Of a DNA stretch of 64,000 bases, positions 31,274 through 38,692 are shown one piece after another. How positions within the stretch are numbered: the stretch's first letter is position 1; each line of letters opens with the position of its first letter. Source of the DNA: Acinetobacter calcoaceticus (GTDB lineage Bacteria > Pseudomonadota > Gammaproteobacteria > Pseudomonadales > Moraxellaceae); assembly GCF_004345325.1 (NCBI RefSeq), contig NZ_SLVJ01000004.1:1-64000 (forward strand), in the 5' to 3' direction. The notes under the pieces are model-generated. The model was given only the letters and a program-made list of their open reading frames with translations. It was not told the origin of the DNA and ran no database searches. A program made the position numbers and the translations under genes.

Positions 31274-32353
31274 ATGCAATTTCAAAAACGTTCACGGCAA
31301 CATTCGCATCACTTTGATCAGGCCAATCCATTGCTGCAAAAGAAAATACTTTATGCGACGCTACTGACTGCGGCGATGATGGTTTTTGAAATCTGGGGTG
31401 GTTGGGTCTTTAACTCGATGGCACTCTTGGCGGATGGTTGGCATATGAGTTCGCATATGCTGGCCTTAGGTCTGGCCTATGTCGCCTATAAAGCCTCGCG
31501 CTACTATGCGCATGATCCACGCTTTAATTTTGGCACCTGGAAAATCGAGATCCTCGCTGCGTATAGCAGTGCAATCCTGTTGTTGTTGGTCGCGCTATTT
31601 ATGGCATATCAGTCTGTAATACGGTTATTTAATCCAGTGCAAATCCATTATCAAGAAGCAATTCCGATTGCGGTCTTTGGTTTATTGGTCAATCTGGTCT
31701 GCGCGTGGTTATTGCATAGCGACCATCATCATGGCCATGGCGATCAAGCTCATCACTCGCATAGTTCACAGCATCACCATCACCACACGCAGCAACATGA
31801 TCACGGCGCTCAGTATGGAGAAAAGCATGCAGAGCAGCATATGCAGGATGGTCAGGGGCAGCATGCGCAGGACTTAAATCATCGAGCAGCTTACCTGCAT
31901 GTGATCGCTGATGCGGTGACCTCGGTATTGGCGATTATTGCCTTATTTGCCGCAAAGTATTGGGGATGGACGTTTTTAGATGCGTTGTTGGGTATAGTCG
32001 GTGCAATATTGGTGGGGAAATGGTCAATTGGCCTGATCAAAGACAGTAGCAAGACTTTGATTGATGCGCATATGGATGAACCTCTTGTAGAGCAGATTCG
32101 CCAGCAGGTGCTGCATCTAGATGGTGCAATTGAGATCACCGACCTGCACTTATTCAAAGTTGGATATGGCAAATTTGCCGGGATTTTGGCATTGGAAACA
32201 TCGGATCAACAACTCAATGCTGATCGTGTACATGCGGCATTGGCGCATCTATCCGCTTTGGTGCATCTCTCGATCGAGATCAATCCACCGTTGCAGTTTA
32301 CTGCCGTTCCACGTGAAACGAAGCCCTTGTTGGGCTTGAAAATTAAGCCATGA
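31274..32353 (+). CDS. dmeF: DmeF-type cation diffusion facilitator (Co/Ni efflux)
   Basis: A 359-residue inner-membrane CDF exporter with six spans. The metal-site motifs are LLADGWHMSSH (51-61, TM2) and HVIADAVTSV (209-218, TM5). A histidine-rich cytoplasmic loop at 148-197 carries more than 20 His and is characteristic of DmeF/CzcD-like carriers. The C-terminal cytoplasmic domain follows TM6. Divergent pairing with an RcnR/DmeR sensor supports cobalt/nickel export. A parS-like sequence lies near its 3' end. Confidence 0.92.
   Translation: MQFQKRSRQHSHHFDQANPLLQKKILYATLLTAAMMVFEIWGGWVFNSMALLADGWHMSSHMLALGLAYVAYKASRYYAHDPRFNFGTWKIEILAAYSSAILLLLVALFMAYQSVIRLFNPVQIHYQEAIPIAVFGLLVNLVCAWLLHSDHHHGHGDQAHHSHSSQHHHHHTQQHDHGAQYGEKHAEQHMQDGQGQHAQDLNHRAAYLHVIADAVTSVLAIIALFAAKYWGWTFLDALLGIVGAILVGKWSIGLIKDSSKTLIDAHMDEPLVEQIRQQVLHLDGAIEITDLHLFKVGYGKFAGILALETSDQQLNADRVHAALAHLSALVHLSIEINPPLQFTAVPRETKPLLGLKIKP
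32305..32320. promoter_or_regulatory. parS-like sequence inside dmeF
   Basis: CGTTCCACGTGAAACG matches the consensus at 13 of 16 positions and keeps the CACGTG core. It lies ~11 kb from oriC. Confidence 0.4.
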
Positions 32354-32488
32354 ATGTTGATTCAGTCATGAATGTTGCAGCGCAGAGGTGTGTGTCGCTT
32401 AAATGCTGATAAACAGGAAAGACACACGCTGGGCCATTGATTTGAGTAGAATAAGCAGCTGAGAAATCCACCATGATTGAGTCTATCG

Positions 32489-33199
32489 ATGTTTAAGCCC
32501 TTCTGTCTTGCACTGAGTTTAGGTCTGAGTAGTTGTTTTATGGCGACCAGTTTTGCTAGTGTAGACACTGTCAAAGCCAAACTGGCCCAGCAATACCCCA
32601 ATGTCAAAATTGAGGACTTAAAAGCCACCGAGATGCAAGGTCTATACAGCGCTAGCCTGGATAATCAGATCGTGTATGTCAATGAACAAGCCCAGCATTT
32701 ATTTGTAGGGTCGATGATTCGGATTAAGGATCAACACAACCTCACCAAAGATCTGGCTTTAGCACAGCCCAGCATTGATGTTAAAAAACTCCCGCTGCAA
32801 GATGCAATCAAAACCGTTATAGGCAATGGTCAACGTCAATTGATCGTCTTTTCAGACCCCAACTGCCCTTATTGTAAAACCTTAGAGGCCAATCTGGCAC
32901 AGTTGAATAACGTCACGATTTATACGTTTTTATACCCCTTAAAAGCGCAATCGATTATTCCATCCAAGCAAGTCTGGTGCTCGCCCAATAAAGCCTATGC
33001 TTGGCAAAGCTTGATTCGTTCAGGAGTAAAACCGACCGCAGCAGCCAATTGCGAAACCCCGATTGAACGCAATCTCGCCTTGGGTAAGGCACTGAAGTTA
33101 CAAGGCACCCCTGCGGTCATCTTTTCAAATGGGCATCTGGTTTTGGGGGCTTATCCTGCTGACGAAATTAATAAGCTTTGGCAAAAGATGGGTCTTTAA
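32489..33199 (+). CDS. DsbC-like periplasmic disulfide isomerase
   Basis: A 236-residue exported thioredoxin-fold protein. A signal peptide (FKPFCLALSLGLSSCFMATSFAS) precedes a small dimerisation domain (~25-95) and the catalytic domain with CPYC at residues 126-129 (SDPNCPYCKTLE). Two further Cys (VWCSP and ANCET) correspond to the structural disulfide of DsbC. It reshuffles wrong disulfides in the periplasm. It is not part of an evident operon. The start is the ATG at 32489; a TTG at 32477 would add four residues. Confidence 0.87.
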   Translation: MFKPFCLALSLGLSSCFMATSFASVDTVKAKLAQQYPNVKIEDLKATEMQGLYSASLDNQIVYVNEQAQHLFVGSMIRIKDQHNLTKDLALAQPSIDVKKLPLQDAIKTVIGNGQRQLIVFSDPNCPYCKTLEANLAQLNNVTIYTFLYPLKAQSIIPSKQVWCSPNKAYAWQSLIRSGVKPTAAANCETPIERNLALGKALKLQGTPAVIFSNGHLVLGAYPADEINKLWQKMGL

Positions 33200-33208
33200 A
33201 GTTAGGCA

Positions 33209-33233
33209 AAAAAAAGCACCGCGAGGGTGCTTT
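33209..33233. terminator. Terminator between the DsbC-like gene and the GlsB-family gene
   Basis: A short GC stem (AGCACC / GGTGCT) with a GCGAG loop. An A-run on the left gives U residues on the minus strand, and TTT follows on the plus strand. It serves both convergent genes. Confidence 0.75.
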
Positions 33234-33264
33234 GAGTTTTTGAGACAATTGGGTTGAATTACGC

Positions 33265-33516
33265 TTAGCGGCGTTTGGTGACCATACTGTAGATAAATAG
33301 AATCACAATTGCACCGACCACTGAGGCGATAAAGCCTGCCGATGAACCTTCAGCATAAAAGCCGAGCATCCGACCGCCATAGGTCGCAAGCAATGATCCT
33401 GCAATCCCCAACAACGCGGTGACGATAAAACCCGCTTTGTCATTGCCAGGATGAAGAGCACGCGCAATCAAACCTGCGATAAAACCAACAACAATTGCAA
33501 CGATGAGCGCCCACAT
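33265..33516 (-). CDS. GlsB/YeaQ/YmgE-family small stress membrane protein
   Basis: An 83-residue, three-span inner-membrane protein with the transglycosylase-associated family pattern: MWALIVAIVVGFIAGLIARALHPGNDKAGFIVTALLGIAGSLLA. No enzymatic site is known for the family, and members are often stress induced. The start is the second Met (33516), which has AGGAG 7 nt upstream; the first Met is too close to that site. Confidence 0.88.
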   Translation of the reverse strand: MWALIVAIVVGFIAGLIARALHPGNDKAGFIVTALLGIAGSLLATYGGRMLGFYAEGSSAGFIASVVGAIVILFIYSMVTKRR

Positions 33517-33662
33517 ATGCATTCTCCTAATTTAAAATTATTAAGTGTTGGTTAGCGATTCATGTCGCTATAACCACTGATCATTCAATATTTTATAAAA
33601 TTGCGAAAGAGTCAGCGTGCAAAAACCTGTTGGTTTTTTGTTCGCGCAATTAATCACATCAG

Positions 33663-33690
33663 AAAAAAAATAAGCGACCTAAGTCGCTTA
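33663..33690 (-). terminator. Rho-independent terminator after hpt
   Basis: A TAAGCGAC / GTCGCTTA stem of 8 bp with a short loop, followed by eight U on the minus strand, ~20 bp past the hpt stop. Confidence 0.9.
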
Positions 33691-33709
33691 AATATGGTCA
33701 TGGCATTGA

Positions 33710-34237
33710 TTAAAGACCAATCTCACCAATAAATGGTAGGTGACGATATTTTTGGTCATAGTCCAAACCATATCCAACGATGAAGCGATCTTCGACTTCG
33801 AAGCCTAAAAATTTCACCTCTAAATCAATTTCACGGCGCGAAGGCTTGCTGACCAAGGTGCATAATTGAATTGAATTGGGGCTACGGGTTTCGAGGATCT
33901 CAAGAACCTTGCTCAAGGTGTTGCCAGAATCGATAATGTCCTCGACCACCAACACGTCTTTGCCGCGGATCTCACCATCTAAATCTTTTAAAATCTTAAC
34001 ATCACGGCTTGAAGTAGTTGATTTGCCATAGCTTGAAACCGTCATAAAGTCGAGTTCATGCGGTTTTGCAATCGTTCGACACAGGTCTGCCATAAAAATG
34101 ACTGAGCCACGTAATAAGCCGACCAAGACCAGTTCTTTGTCGCTTTGGGCATAGTGTGCATTTATATGTTCGCCAAGTTGTTTGACTTTCGCTTGAATCT
34201 CTTCAGCGGAAATCATCACTCTCATTTCAACAGCCAT
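33710..34237 (-). CDS. hpt: Hypoxanthine phosphoribosyltransferase
   Basis: A 175-residue purine salvage enzyme converting hypoxanthine (and often guanine) plus PRPP to the nucleotide. The PRPP-binding signature is VLVVEDIIDSGNTLSKV, and the N-terminal LVGLLRGSVIFMADL forms the active-site loop. The C-terminal DYDQKYRHLPFIGEI is typical. It lies near guaD, the guanine deaminase, giving a small purine-base group, although a terminator separates the two. Confidence 0.94.
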   Translation of the reverse strand: MAVEMRVMISAEEIQAKVKQLGEHINAHYAQSDKELVLVGLLRGSVIFMADLCRTIAKPHELDFMTVSSYGKSTTSSRDVKILKDLDGEIRGKDVLVVEDIIDSGNTLSKVLEILETRSPNSIQLCTLVSKPSRREIDLEVKFLGFEVEDRFIVGYGLDYDQKYRHLPFIGEIGL

Positions 34238-34272
34238 TGGAAAAGTACCTAAAATATCAATTTAATCAAAAT

Positions 34273-34298
34273 AAAAAAGGTGTTGACCTGCAACACCT
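34273..34298 (-). terminator. Rho-independent terminator after guaD and the small membrane ORF
   Basis: An 8-bp perfect stem (AGGTGTTG / CAACACCT, 5-nt loop) followed on the minus strand by six U. It isolates hpt from the guaD transcript. Confidence 0.87.
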
Positions 34299-34362
34299 GA
34301 AATTTTCTTAATTTTAAAACATATCCCAGCATGATGCATCTTTTTTGCAGCTGAAAATGTAA

Positions 34363-34527
34363 TCAAGGTTGTTTAGACCCTGTGTCACGCTTTAAAAGCA
34401 CAGCACAACCCAAGACTGTTGCTACGATCAACAGCGGCTTGATTTTGCTAGTATTCGCCTTTTTATGCTCCGCTGGTTGCAGGTCTTGCTTGGCGGGTGT
34501 GCTACTGTGGATTGCTGGTGTTGACAT
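34363..34527 (-). CDS. Small hypothetical membrane protein overlapping the guaD end
   Basis: A possible 54-residue protein: a polar N-terminus (MSTPAIHSSTPAKQDLQPAE), then one hydrophobic span (IKPLLIVATVLGCAVLL) and a basic tail. Its ATG lies 26 bp inside the guaD 3' end, which would couple its translation to guaD, and the shared terminator follows it. No strong ribosome site is visible. I do not recognise a family. Confidence 0.4.
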   Translation of the reverse strand: MSTPAIHSSTPAKQDLQPAEHKKANTSKIKPLLIVATVLGCAVLLKRDTGSKQP

Positions 34528-35875
34528 AAACTTGTGTACCAAAAACATAGGTGGCTTGAATATTTCGATCATCGCCCATCATCATCAGTGCAAATAAGGC
34601 ATCTTCGATATTTTTAGCGCGCGCTTGTCTCAAGCTTTGTAGCGCCGTGGCTTTAAGATTTAGCACCACAAAATCTGCTTCTTTGCCAATATTGAAATTC
34701 CCCAATCGGTCATCGAGATCCAATGCCTTGGCACCGCCGAGTGTCGCCAAATACAGTGCTTCATAGGCAGAAAGCTTATCACCTTGCAACTGTTGAACTT
34801 TATAGGCTTGATTCAAACTATCTAACTGGCTAAATGCGGTACCTGCCCCGATATCCGTGCCCAAACCAACTTTAACTTGTTTTTCCCAGGTTTTTTTCAG
34901 TGGGAATAGACCACTGCCCAAGAATAGGTTGGAACTGGGGCAAAAGGCAATCGCTGAATCGGTGTCATGTAGACACTGCCATTCTTGTTCTTCTAAATGC
35001 ACACAATGCGCAAATACCGAACGTGATCCAGTCAGACCGAAGTGATGATAAACATCGAGATAGTTTTTTTGCTCTGGAAATAGGGATTTAACCCATGCAA
35101 TCTCATTGTGGTTTTCGCTGAGATGGGTATGTACGTAGACATCTGGGTATTCGGCTTTGAGTTTACCGGCTTGAGTCAATTGTGCTGCGGTCGAGGTCGG
35201 TGCAAAACGTGGGGTAATGGCGTAAAGGTTACGGCCTTTGCCATGCCATTTTTCAATCAAGGCTTTAGAGTCGTGATAAGCGCTTTCAGCCGTGTCACAC
35301 AGGGCATCGGGTGCATGTCGATCCATCAAAACCTTGCCTGCGATGAGGCGCATTTGTTGCTGTTCTGCGGCCTCAAACAGTGCATCAACCGACTGTGGGT
35401 GTACGCTACAGAATACCAATGCAGTGGTGGTGCCATTTTTAAGTAATTCTTGAACAAAAAATGCAGCGATTTTATCGGCATAGTCTTTGTCTTCAAACTG
35501 CATTTCGGTGGGAAAGGTATAAGTATTCAGCCATTCTAATAGCTGTTCACCGTAGGCCCCAATCATCTCGGTCTGTGGATAGTGAATATGGGTGTCGATA
35601 AATCCTGGAATAATCAATTGATCAGGATAGTGATCCACACTGAGCGCAGTTTGATTTTGTGTTACAGGATCCAGTTCAAGGTCACGTTGTAGTGCCTGCA
35701 ACACAGCTTGCCCGTGTTCCCATGCACCGAACCACTTTACTTTGCCGTCTTGGGTGATGAGTAAGCCATCTTCAATATAACGAAGCTGTTCAGGGATTTC
35801 CGCAGCTTGTTTGACGACGGCTTGGATATCGAGAAAGCGTCCGCGAATGGCGCTATGAGCATGAGCTAAAGACAT
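34502..35875 (-). CDS. guaD: Guanine deaminase
   Basis: A 457-residue amidohydrolase that deaminates guanine to xanthine with a metal centre. The HxH metal motif is GFIDTHIHYPQTEMIGAYG, with VHTHLSENHNEI and the late GLGTDIGAGTAFS as further metal-site segments. The start is taken at 35875 (MSLAHAHSAIRGRFLDI), close to the usual family length; the longest frame adds 18 residues. It is divergent from the NTP_transf_6 gene. The chemistry fits with hpt in purine-base use. Confidence 0.93.
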   Translation of the reverse strand: MSLAHAHSAIRGRFLDIQAVVKQAAEIPEQLRYIEDGLLITQDGKVKWFGAWEHGQAVLQALQRDLELDPVTQNQTALSVDHYPDQLIIPGFIDTHIHYPQTEMIGAYGEQLLEWLNTYTFPTEMQFEDKDYADKIAAFFVQELLKNGTTTALVFCSVHPQSVDALFEAAEQQQMRLIAGKVLMDRHAPDALCDTAESAYHDSKALIEKWHGKGRNLYAITPRFAPTSTAAQLTQAGKLKAEYPDVYVHTHLSENHNEIAWVKSLFPEQKNYLDVYHHFGLTGSRSVFAHCVHLEEQEWQCLHDTDSAIAFCPSSNLFLGSGLFPLKKTWEKQVKVGLGTDIGAGTAFSQLDSLNQAYKVQQLQGDKLSAYEALYLATLGGAKALDLDDRLGNFNIGKEADFVVLNLKATALQSLRQARAKNIEDALFALMMMGDDRNIQATYVFGTQVYVNTSNPQ

Positions 35876-35961
35876 AAGAGAACCTAGGCTGATATTTATT
35901 TTTTCAGTGGATTGTAGCTGATTTGGCATAAAATCGTCTAATCGGATTTAAATAGCAGCAG

Positions 35962-36597
35962 ATGATGAAAGCAGATGACACCGATCTCGATCAGTTTCTC
36001 CAGATCGTCAACACTTGCCCTGCCCTCATGAGCAGACTAAAAGCCTTGAGCCAGCTCAACCCAAATGCTTATCTGGCTGCTGGTGTGATTCGTAACTTGG
36101 TTTGGAGTCGCTTGCATGTTCAAGACTATGTACTGAATGGAACTGAAATTGATGTGATCTACCATGACACTCAGCAGCATGATCAAGTCCAACAACGACT
36201 ACAGCAGGCATTGAGTACGCAATTTCCAGATCATCAGTGGGATGTGGTCAACCAAGCGCAGGTTCATCATTGGTATCGAGATCAGCATGGGGCAGCGATT
36301 GCGCCTTTGATGTCGATAGAGCATGCGTTATCAGGTTGGCCTGAAACGGCAACGGCTGTTGCGCTGCGCATGTTGGCAGATGGTGGATTGGAGGTGGTTG
36401 CCCCCTTTGGCTTAAAGGATTTGATGGGGCTCATCCTGCGTTGGAACCCAGTTTTAGTCAGCCATGCCACCTTTGTGGCACGACTGCAAGAGAAACAGTT
36501 TTTACAACGCTGGCCAAAGCTACAGCTTATTCAACCTGTTGCTGCTTATGGTGACGGAGTGATAACCACGCGGTCACAGACAACACCACAGCGATAA
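35962..36597 (+). CDS. Nucleotidyltransferase-family protein (NTP_transf_6/COG3575)
   Basis: A 211-residue protein resembling the DUF925/NTP_transf_6 family: YLAAGVIRNLVWSRLH near residue 46 is the characteristic G-x-I-R-N-x-V-W segment, and TEIDVIYHD near 71 matches the DxDVxYFD metal motif, with Glu in place of the first Asp. The C-terminal PFGLKDLMGLILRWNP is also family typical. No substrate is known. Its last 71 bp overlap the 3' end of the convergent alx/terC gene. Confidence 0.8.
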   Translation: MMKADDTDLDQFLQIVNTCPALMSRLKALSQLNPNAYLAAGVIRNLVWSRLHVQDYVLNGTEIDVIYHDTQQHDQVQQRLQQALSTQFPDHQWDVVNQAQVHHWYRDQHGAAIAPLMSIEHALSGWPETATAVALRMLADGGLEVVAPFGLKDLMGLILRWNPVLVSHATFVARLQEKQFLQRWPKLQLIQPVAAYGDGVITTRSQTTPQR

Positions 36598-37483
36598 AGC
36601 TCAGCGAAATCCAGACTGGCATATGGAATACATCGAGCATTAACATTTTAAAGCCGATGAAGATTAAGATGATACCCAGACCATACGGCAGGTAATGCAT
36701 CTTTTCAGCAGCGCCTGAAAGCAAGAAGAACATGGCACGTAGTCCCAAGATTGCCATTAAGTTTGCCGTCAATACGATGAAGGGGTCACTGGTCACGGCA
36801 AAGATGGCTGGAATCGAGTCTACGGCAAAGATCACATCAGACACTTCTACCAAGATCAGCACCAAAAATAACGGTGTTGCCCATAACAGACCATTTTGAC
36901 GCACAAAGAAACGGTTGCCTTGCAGTTGTGGTGTGATCCGCATGTGTTTGCGTAACCATTTTAACAACTTCATGTCTTCGATGTTGCTGTCTTCGTCCTG
37001 CCCTTTTAATAGTTGGTAACCGGTATAGGCCAAGAACGCGCCAAAGATATACAAGATCCAAGCAAACTCTTGAACAAACCAAGCCCCGATAAAGATAAAA
37101 ATGGTTCTGAGGATGATTGCACCGAGTACCCCATACAGCAGCAATTGGCGTTGTAATGCAGGTGGGATAGCAAAGGCTGCGAAGATCATCAACCAAACGA
37201 AGACGTTATCAATGGCTAAGGATTTTTCTAATAGATAGCCCGCGAAGTATTCCATGGTTTTTTGATTGGCTAAAGCCACACCAGCGGTTTGTTGTAGATA
37301 GAACCAAAGGCCTGCTGCGAATAGCATCGAGACGCTGACCCAAGCTAGGCTCCAGTAAGCTGCGGATTTAATGCTTGGTGGTTGGTCTTGTTTTTGTTTA
37401 AAGCCTAAAAAGTCGATGCAAAGCATAATGGCGACGAGGCCAAAAAACACCACATAGAGCCAGATACTGCCGATAGAGTCCAA
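36527..37483 (-). CDS. alx: TerC/Alx-family manganese exporter
   Basis: A 318-residue inner-membrane protein with about nine spans of the TerC family. Conserved acidic membrane residues occur in IMLCIDFLGF, LLEKSLAIDNVFVWLMIF and LVEVSDVIFAVDSIPAIFAVTSDPFIV. Length and N-terminus line up with E. coli Alx. The start codon is TTG (37481-37483), with AGGAG 6 nt upstream; the N-terminal alignment supports it. E. coli Alx is linked to Mn(II) and alkaline stress. A yybP-ykoY element and a terminator lie in the leader, so manganese control is expected. Confidence 0.92.
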   Translation of the reverse strand: MDSIGSIWLYVVFFGLVAIMLCIDFLGFKQKQDQPPSIKSAAYWSLAWVSVSMLFAAGLWFYLQQTAGVALANQKTMEYFAGYLLEKSLAIDNVFVWLMIFAAFAIPPALQRQLLLYGVLGAIILRTIFIFIGAWFVQEFAWILYIFGAFLAYTGYQLLKGQDEDSNIEDMKLLKWLRKHMRITPQLQGNRFFVRQNGLLWATPLFLVLILVEVSDVIFAVDSIPAIFAVTSDPFIVLTANLMAILGLRAMFFLLSGAAEKMHYLPYGLGIILIFIGFKMLMLDVFHMPVWISLSFIAVVLSVTAWLSLRHHKQQQVE

Positions 37484-37512
37484 TATATTCTCCTCTCACC
37501 CAGCAAACGGCC

Positions 37513-37574
37513 ATAAAAAAACCTTGACCAGCTGCCAGATGAATAAATCACCTGTGACAACATGATCAAGGTCT
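37513..37574 (-). terminator. Intrinsic terminator of the alx riboswitch leader
   Basis: Distal arms TGATCAAGGT (37563-37572, plus strand) and ACCTTGACCA (37521-37530) pair over 10 bp with one G-U, around a ~32-nt loop. Seven U follow on the minus strand, ending 30 bp before the alx start. Read-through would therefore depend on the upstream aptamer. Confidence 0.8.
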
Positions 37575-37575
37575 T

Positions 37576-37741
37576 GCCTACATAAGCCAGCGTATATCAA
37601 ATGCCGAAGGCTTATGCTCAGATACCGGCTCTTAAAAAGAGCGTAATGACGATATTCTGACACGTCACTATGAGAAACGAGGAATGATCATTCGTTGAAC
37701 TCATATCGTGACGTTTGAAGGAGGCTACTCCCCTTGTTCAA
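37576..37741 (-). promoter_or_regulatory. yybP-ykoY (manganese) riboswitch upstream of alx
   Basis: On the minus strand the leader begins near a GGGGAGTAGCC block (about 37723-37734), the signature of the yybP-ykoY class, and contains several paired segments. These include the CATAAGCC / GGCTTATG stem (37581-37588 with 37609-37616). These riboswitches bind Mn(II) and turn on exporters of the TerC/MntP type. The match rests on the motif plus the context; I could not score a covariance model. Confidence 0.85.
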
Positions 37742-37947
37742 ACGAATTTGTGATTAGAAATTGTATGATTTCTAAACTGAGATAAGAATCGCATAAATTT
37801 TAGAATAGTGCAAACTAAGTTTAGTGTTTTTTATAACCCATTCTATTGGATGGCATTTTTTAAGGATGGTTGATGCAGGTTGGCGTTTTTGAATTAATGT
37901 TCATAGTTTGATAGAGTGAAAATACACGAGAATCATTGAGAATTTCT

Positions 37948-38232
37948 ATGCAATTTCAACATCAAGACAATGGTCAACAGGGGCAATTTTTCTTAGTCAA
38001 TTCGGAGCAAAAGCCGATTGCAGAGATTAGCTATGCATGGTCTGGTACTGATCAGATCATTGCGAATCACACTTGGGTGGATGACTCCTTGCGTGGTCAA
38101 GGTGTGGCACGACAACTCTTAGATGCTTTGGTGAGCTTTGCGCGTGAGAAAAATTTGAAAATCGTCGCGACCTGTTCTTATGTGGTGGTGATGTTTAAAC
38201 GGGATGCATCATTGGCAGATGTTGTCGCTTAG
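37948..38232 (+). CDS. Small GNAT-family N-acetyltransferase (YjdJ/YidJ-like)
   Basis: A 94-residue protein of the short GNAT group. It has a strand segment ISYAWSGTDQIIANHTWVDDSLRGQGVARQLLDALVSFAREKNLKIVATCSYV, in which RGQGVARQL is the acetyl-CoA pyrophosphate loop. The conserved Cys in TCSYV is typical of this subgroup. The acceptor substrate is unknown. The start is the ATG at 37948; the longer frame uses a TTG. Confidence 0.83.
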   Translation: MQFQHQDNGQQGQFFLVNSEQKPIAEISYAWSGTDQIIANHTWVDDSLRGQGVARQLLDALVSFAREKNLKIVATCSYVVVMFKRDASLADVVA

Positions 38233-38527
38233 GCAGGTGACTTTTCAGCATCAGACATGAAGTTGCTTGGTTTCATCATTAATCCGAAGGTGAAGTATTG
38301 AGGTTTGAGCAGCCATATCTACGCTTTAAGTGGTGTGGCTCGATTGAGATTCACGCTAGGATAATTGCTCGCAAGCTTAGAATATAAGATTAATCAAACA
38401 TGCTGCATGATCCAAAGCATAAATGCGCATTAAATAGGTGTGGAACGGCCCAATTCACGCAAAAAGCCCTGATGGTAAGATCATTATAAACTAGACATTT
38501 TTATTGGTGAGAATATAGATATTTTGA

Positions 38528-38558
38528 ATGGTTTCTAACATAAGTTGTTAGAAACCAT
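38528..38558. repeat. 12-bp perfect inverted repeat with 7-nt loop
   Basis: ATGGTTTCTAAC and GTTAGAAACCAT flank a 7-nt spacer. Neither strand has a following U-run. It lies ~70 bp left of the restriction gene's terminator. Confidence 0.6.
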
Positions 38559-38621
38559 GCATTGTCAGATCCTATGTCTTCATATCTGATATTTTATAGC
38601 TTACAACCTAACCGTATGCTA

Positions 38622-38653
38622 AAAAAAATGGAGCTTTAAAGCCCCCTTTTTTT
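38622..38653. terminator. Bidirectional terminator at the end of the restriction gene
   Basis: GGAGCTTT / AAAGCCCC (one G-U) is flanked by eight A on the left and eight T on the right. It terminates the restriction gene transcript on the minus strand. Confidence 0.85.
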
Positions 38654-38692
38654 TGCACATATAATTTGTATTATCTTAGTTTCATATAAGAT

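Larger units (their letters stand above)
38233..38692. other. Gene-free stretch before the restriction-modification pair
   Basis: 460 bp with no supportable gene. It contains a 12-bp perfect inverted repeat at 38528-38558 and the terminator of the restriction gene at its right end. Composition becomes more AT-rich toward the restriction gene, consistent with the edge of an acquired cassette. Confidence 0.5.
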
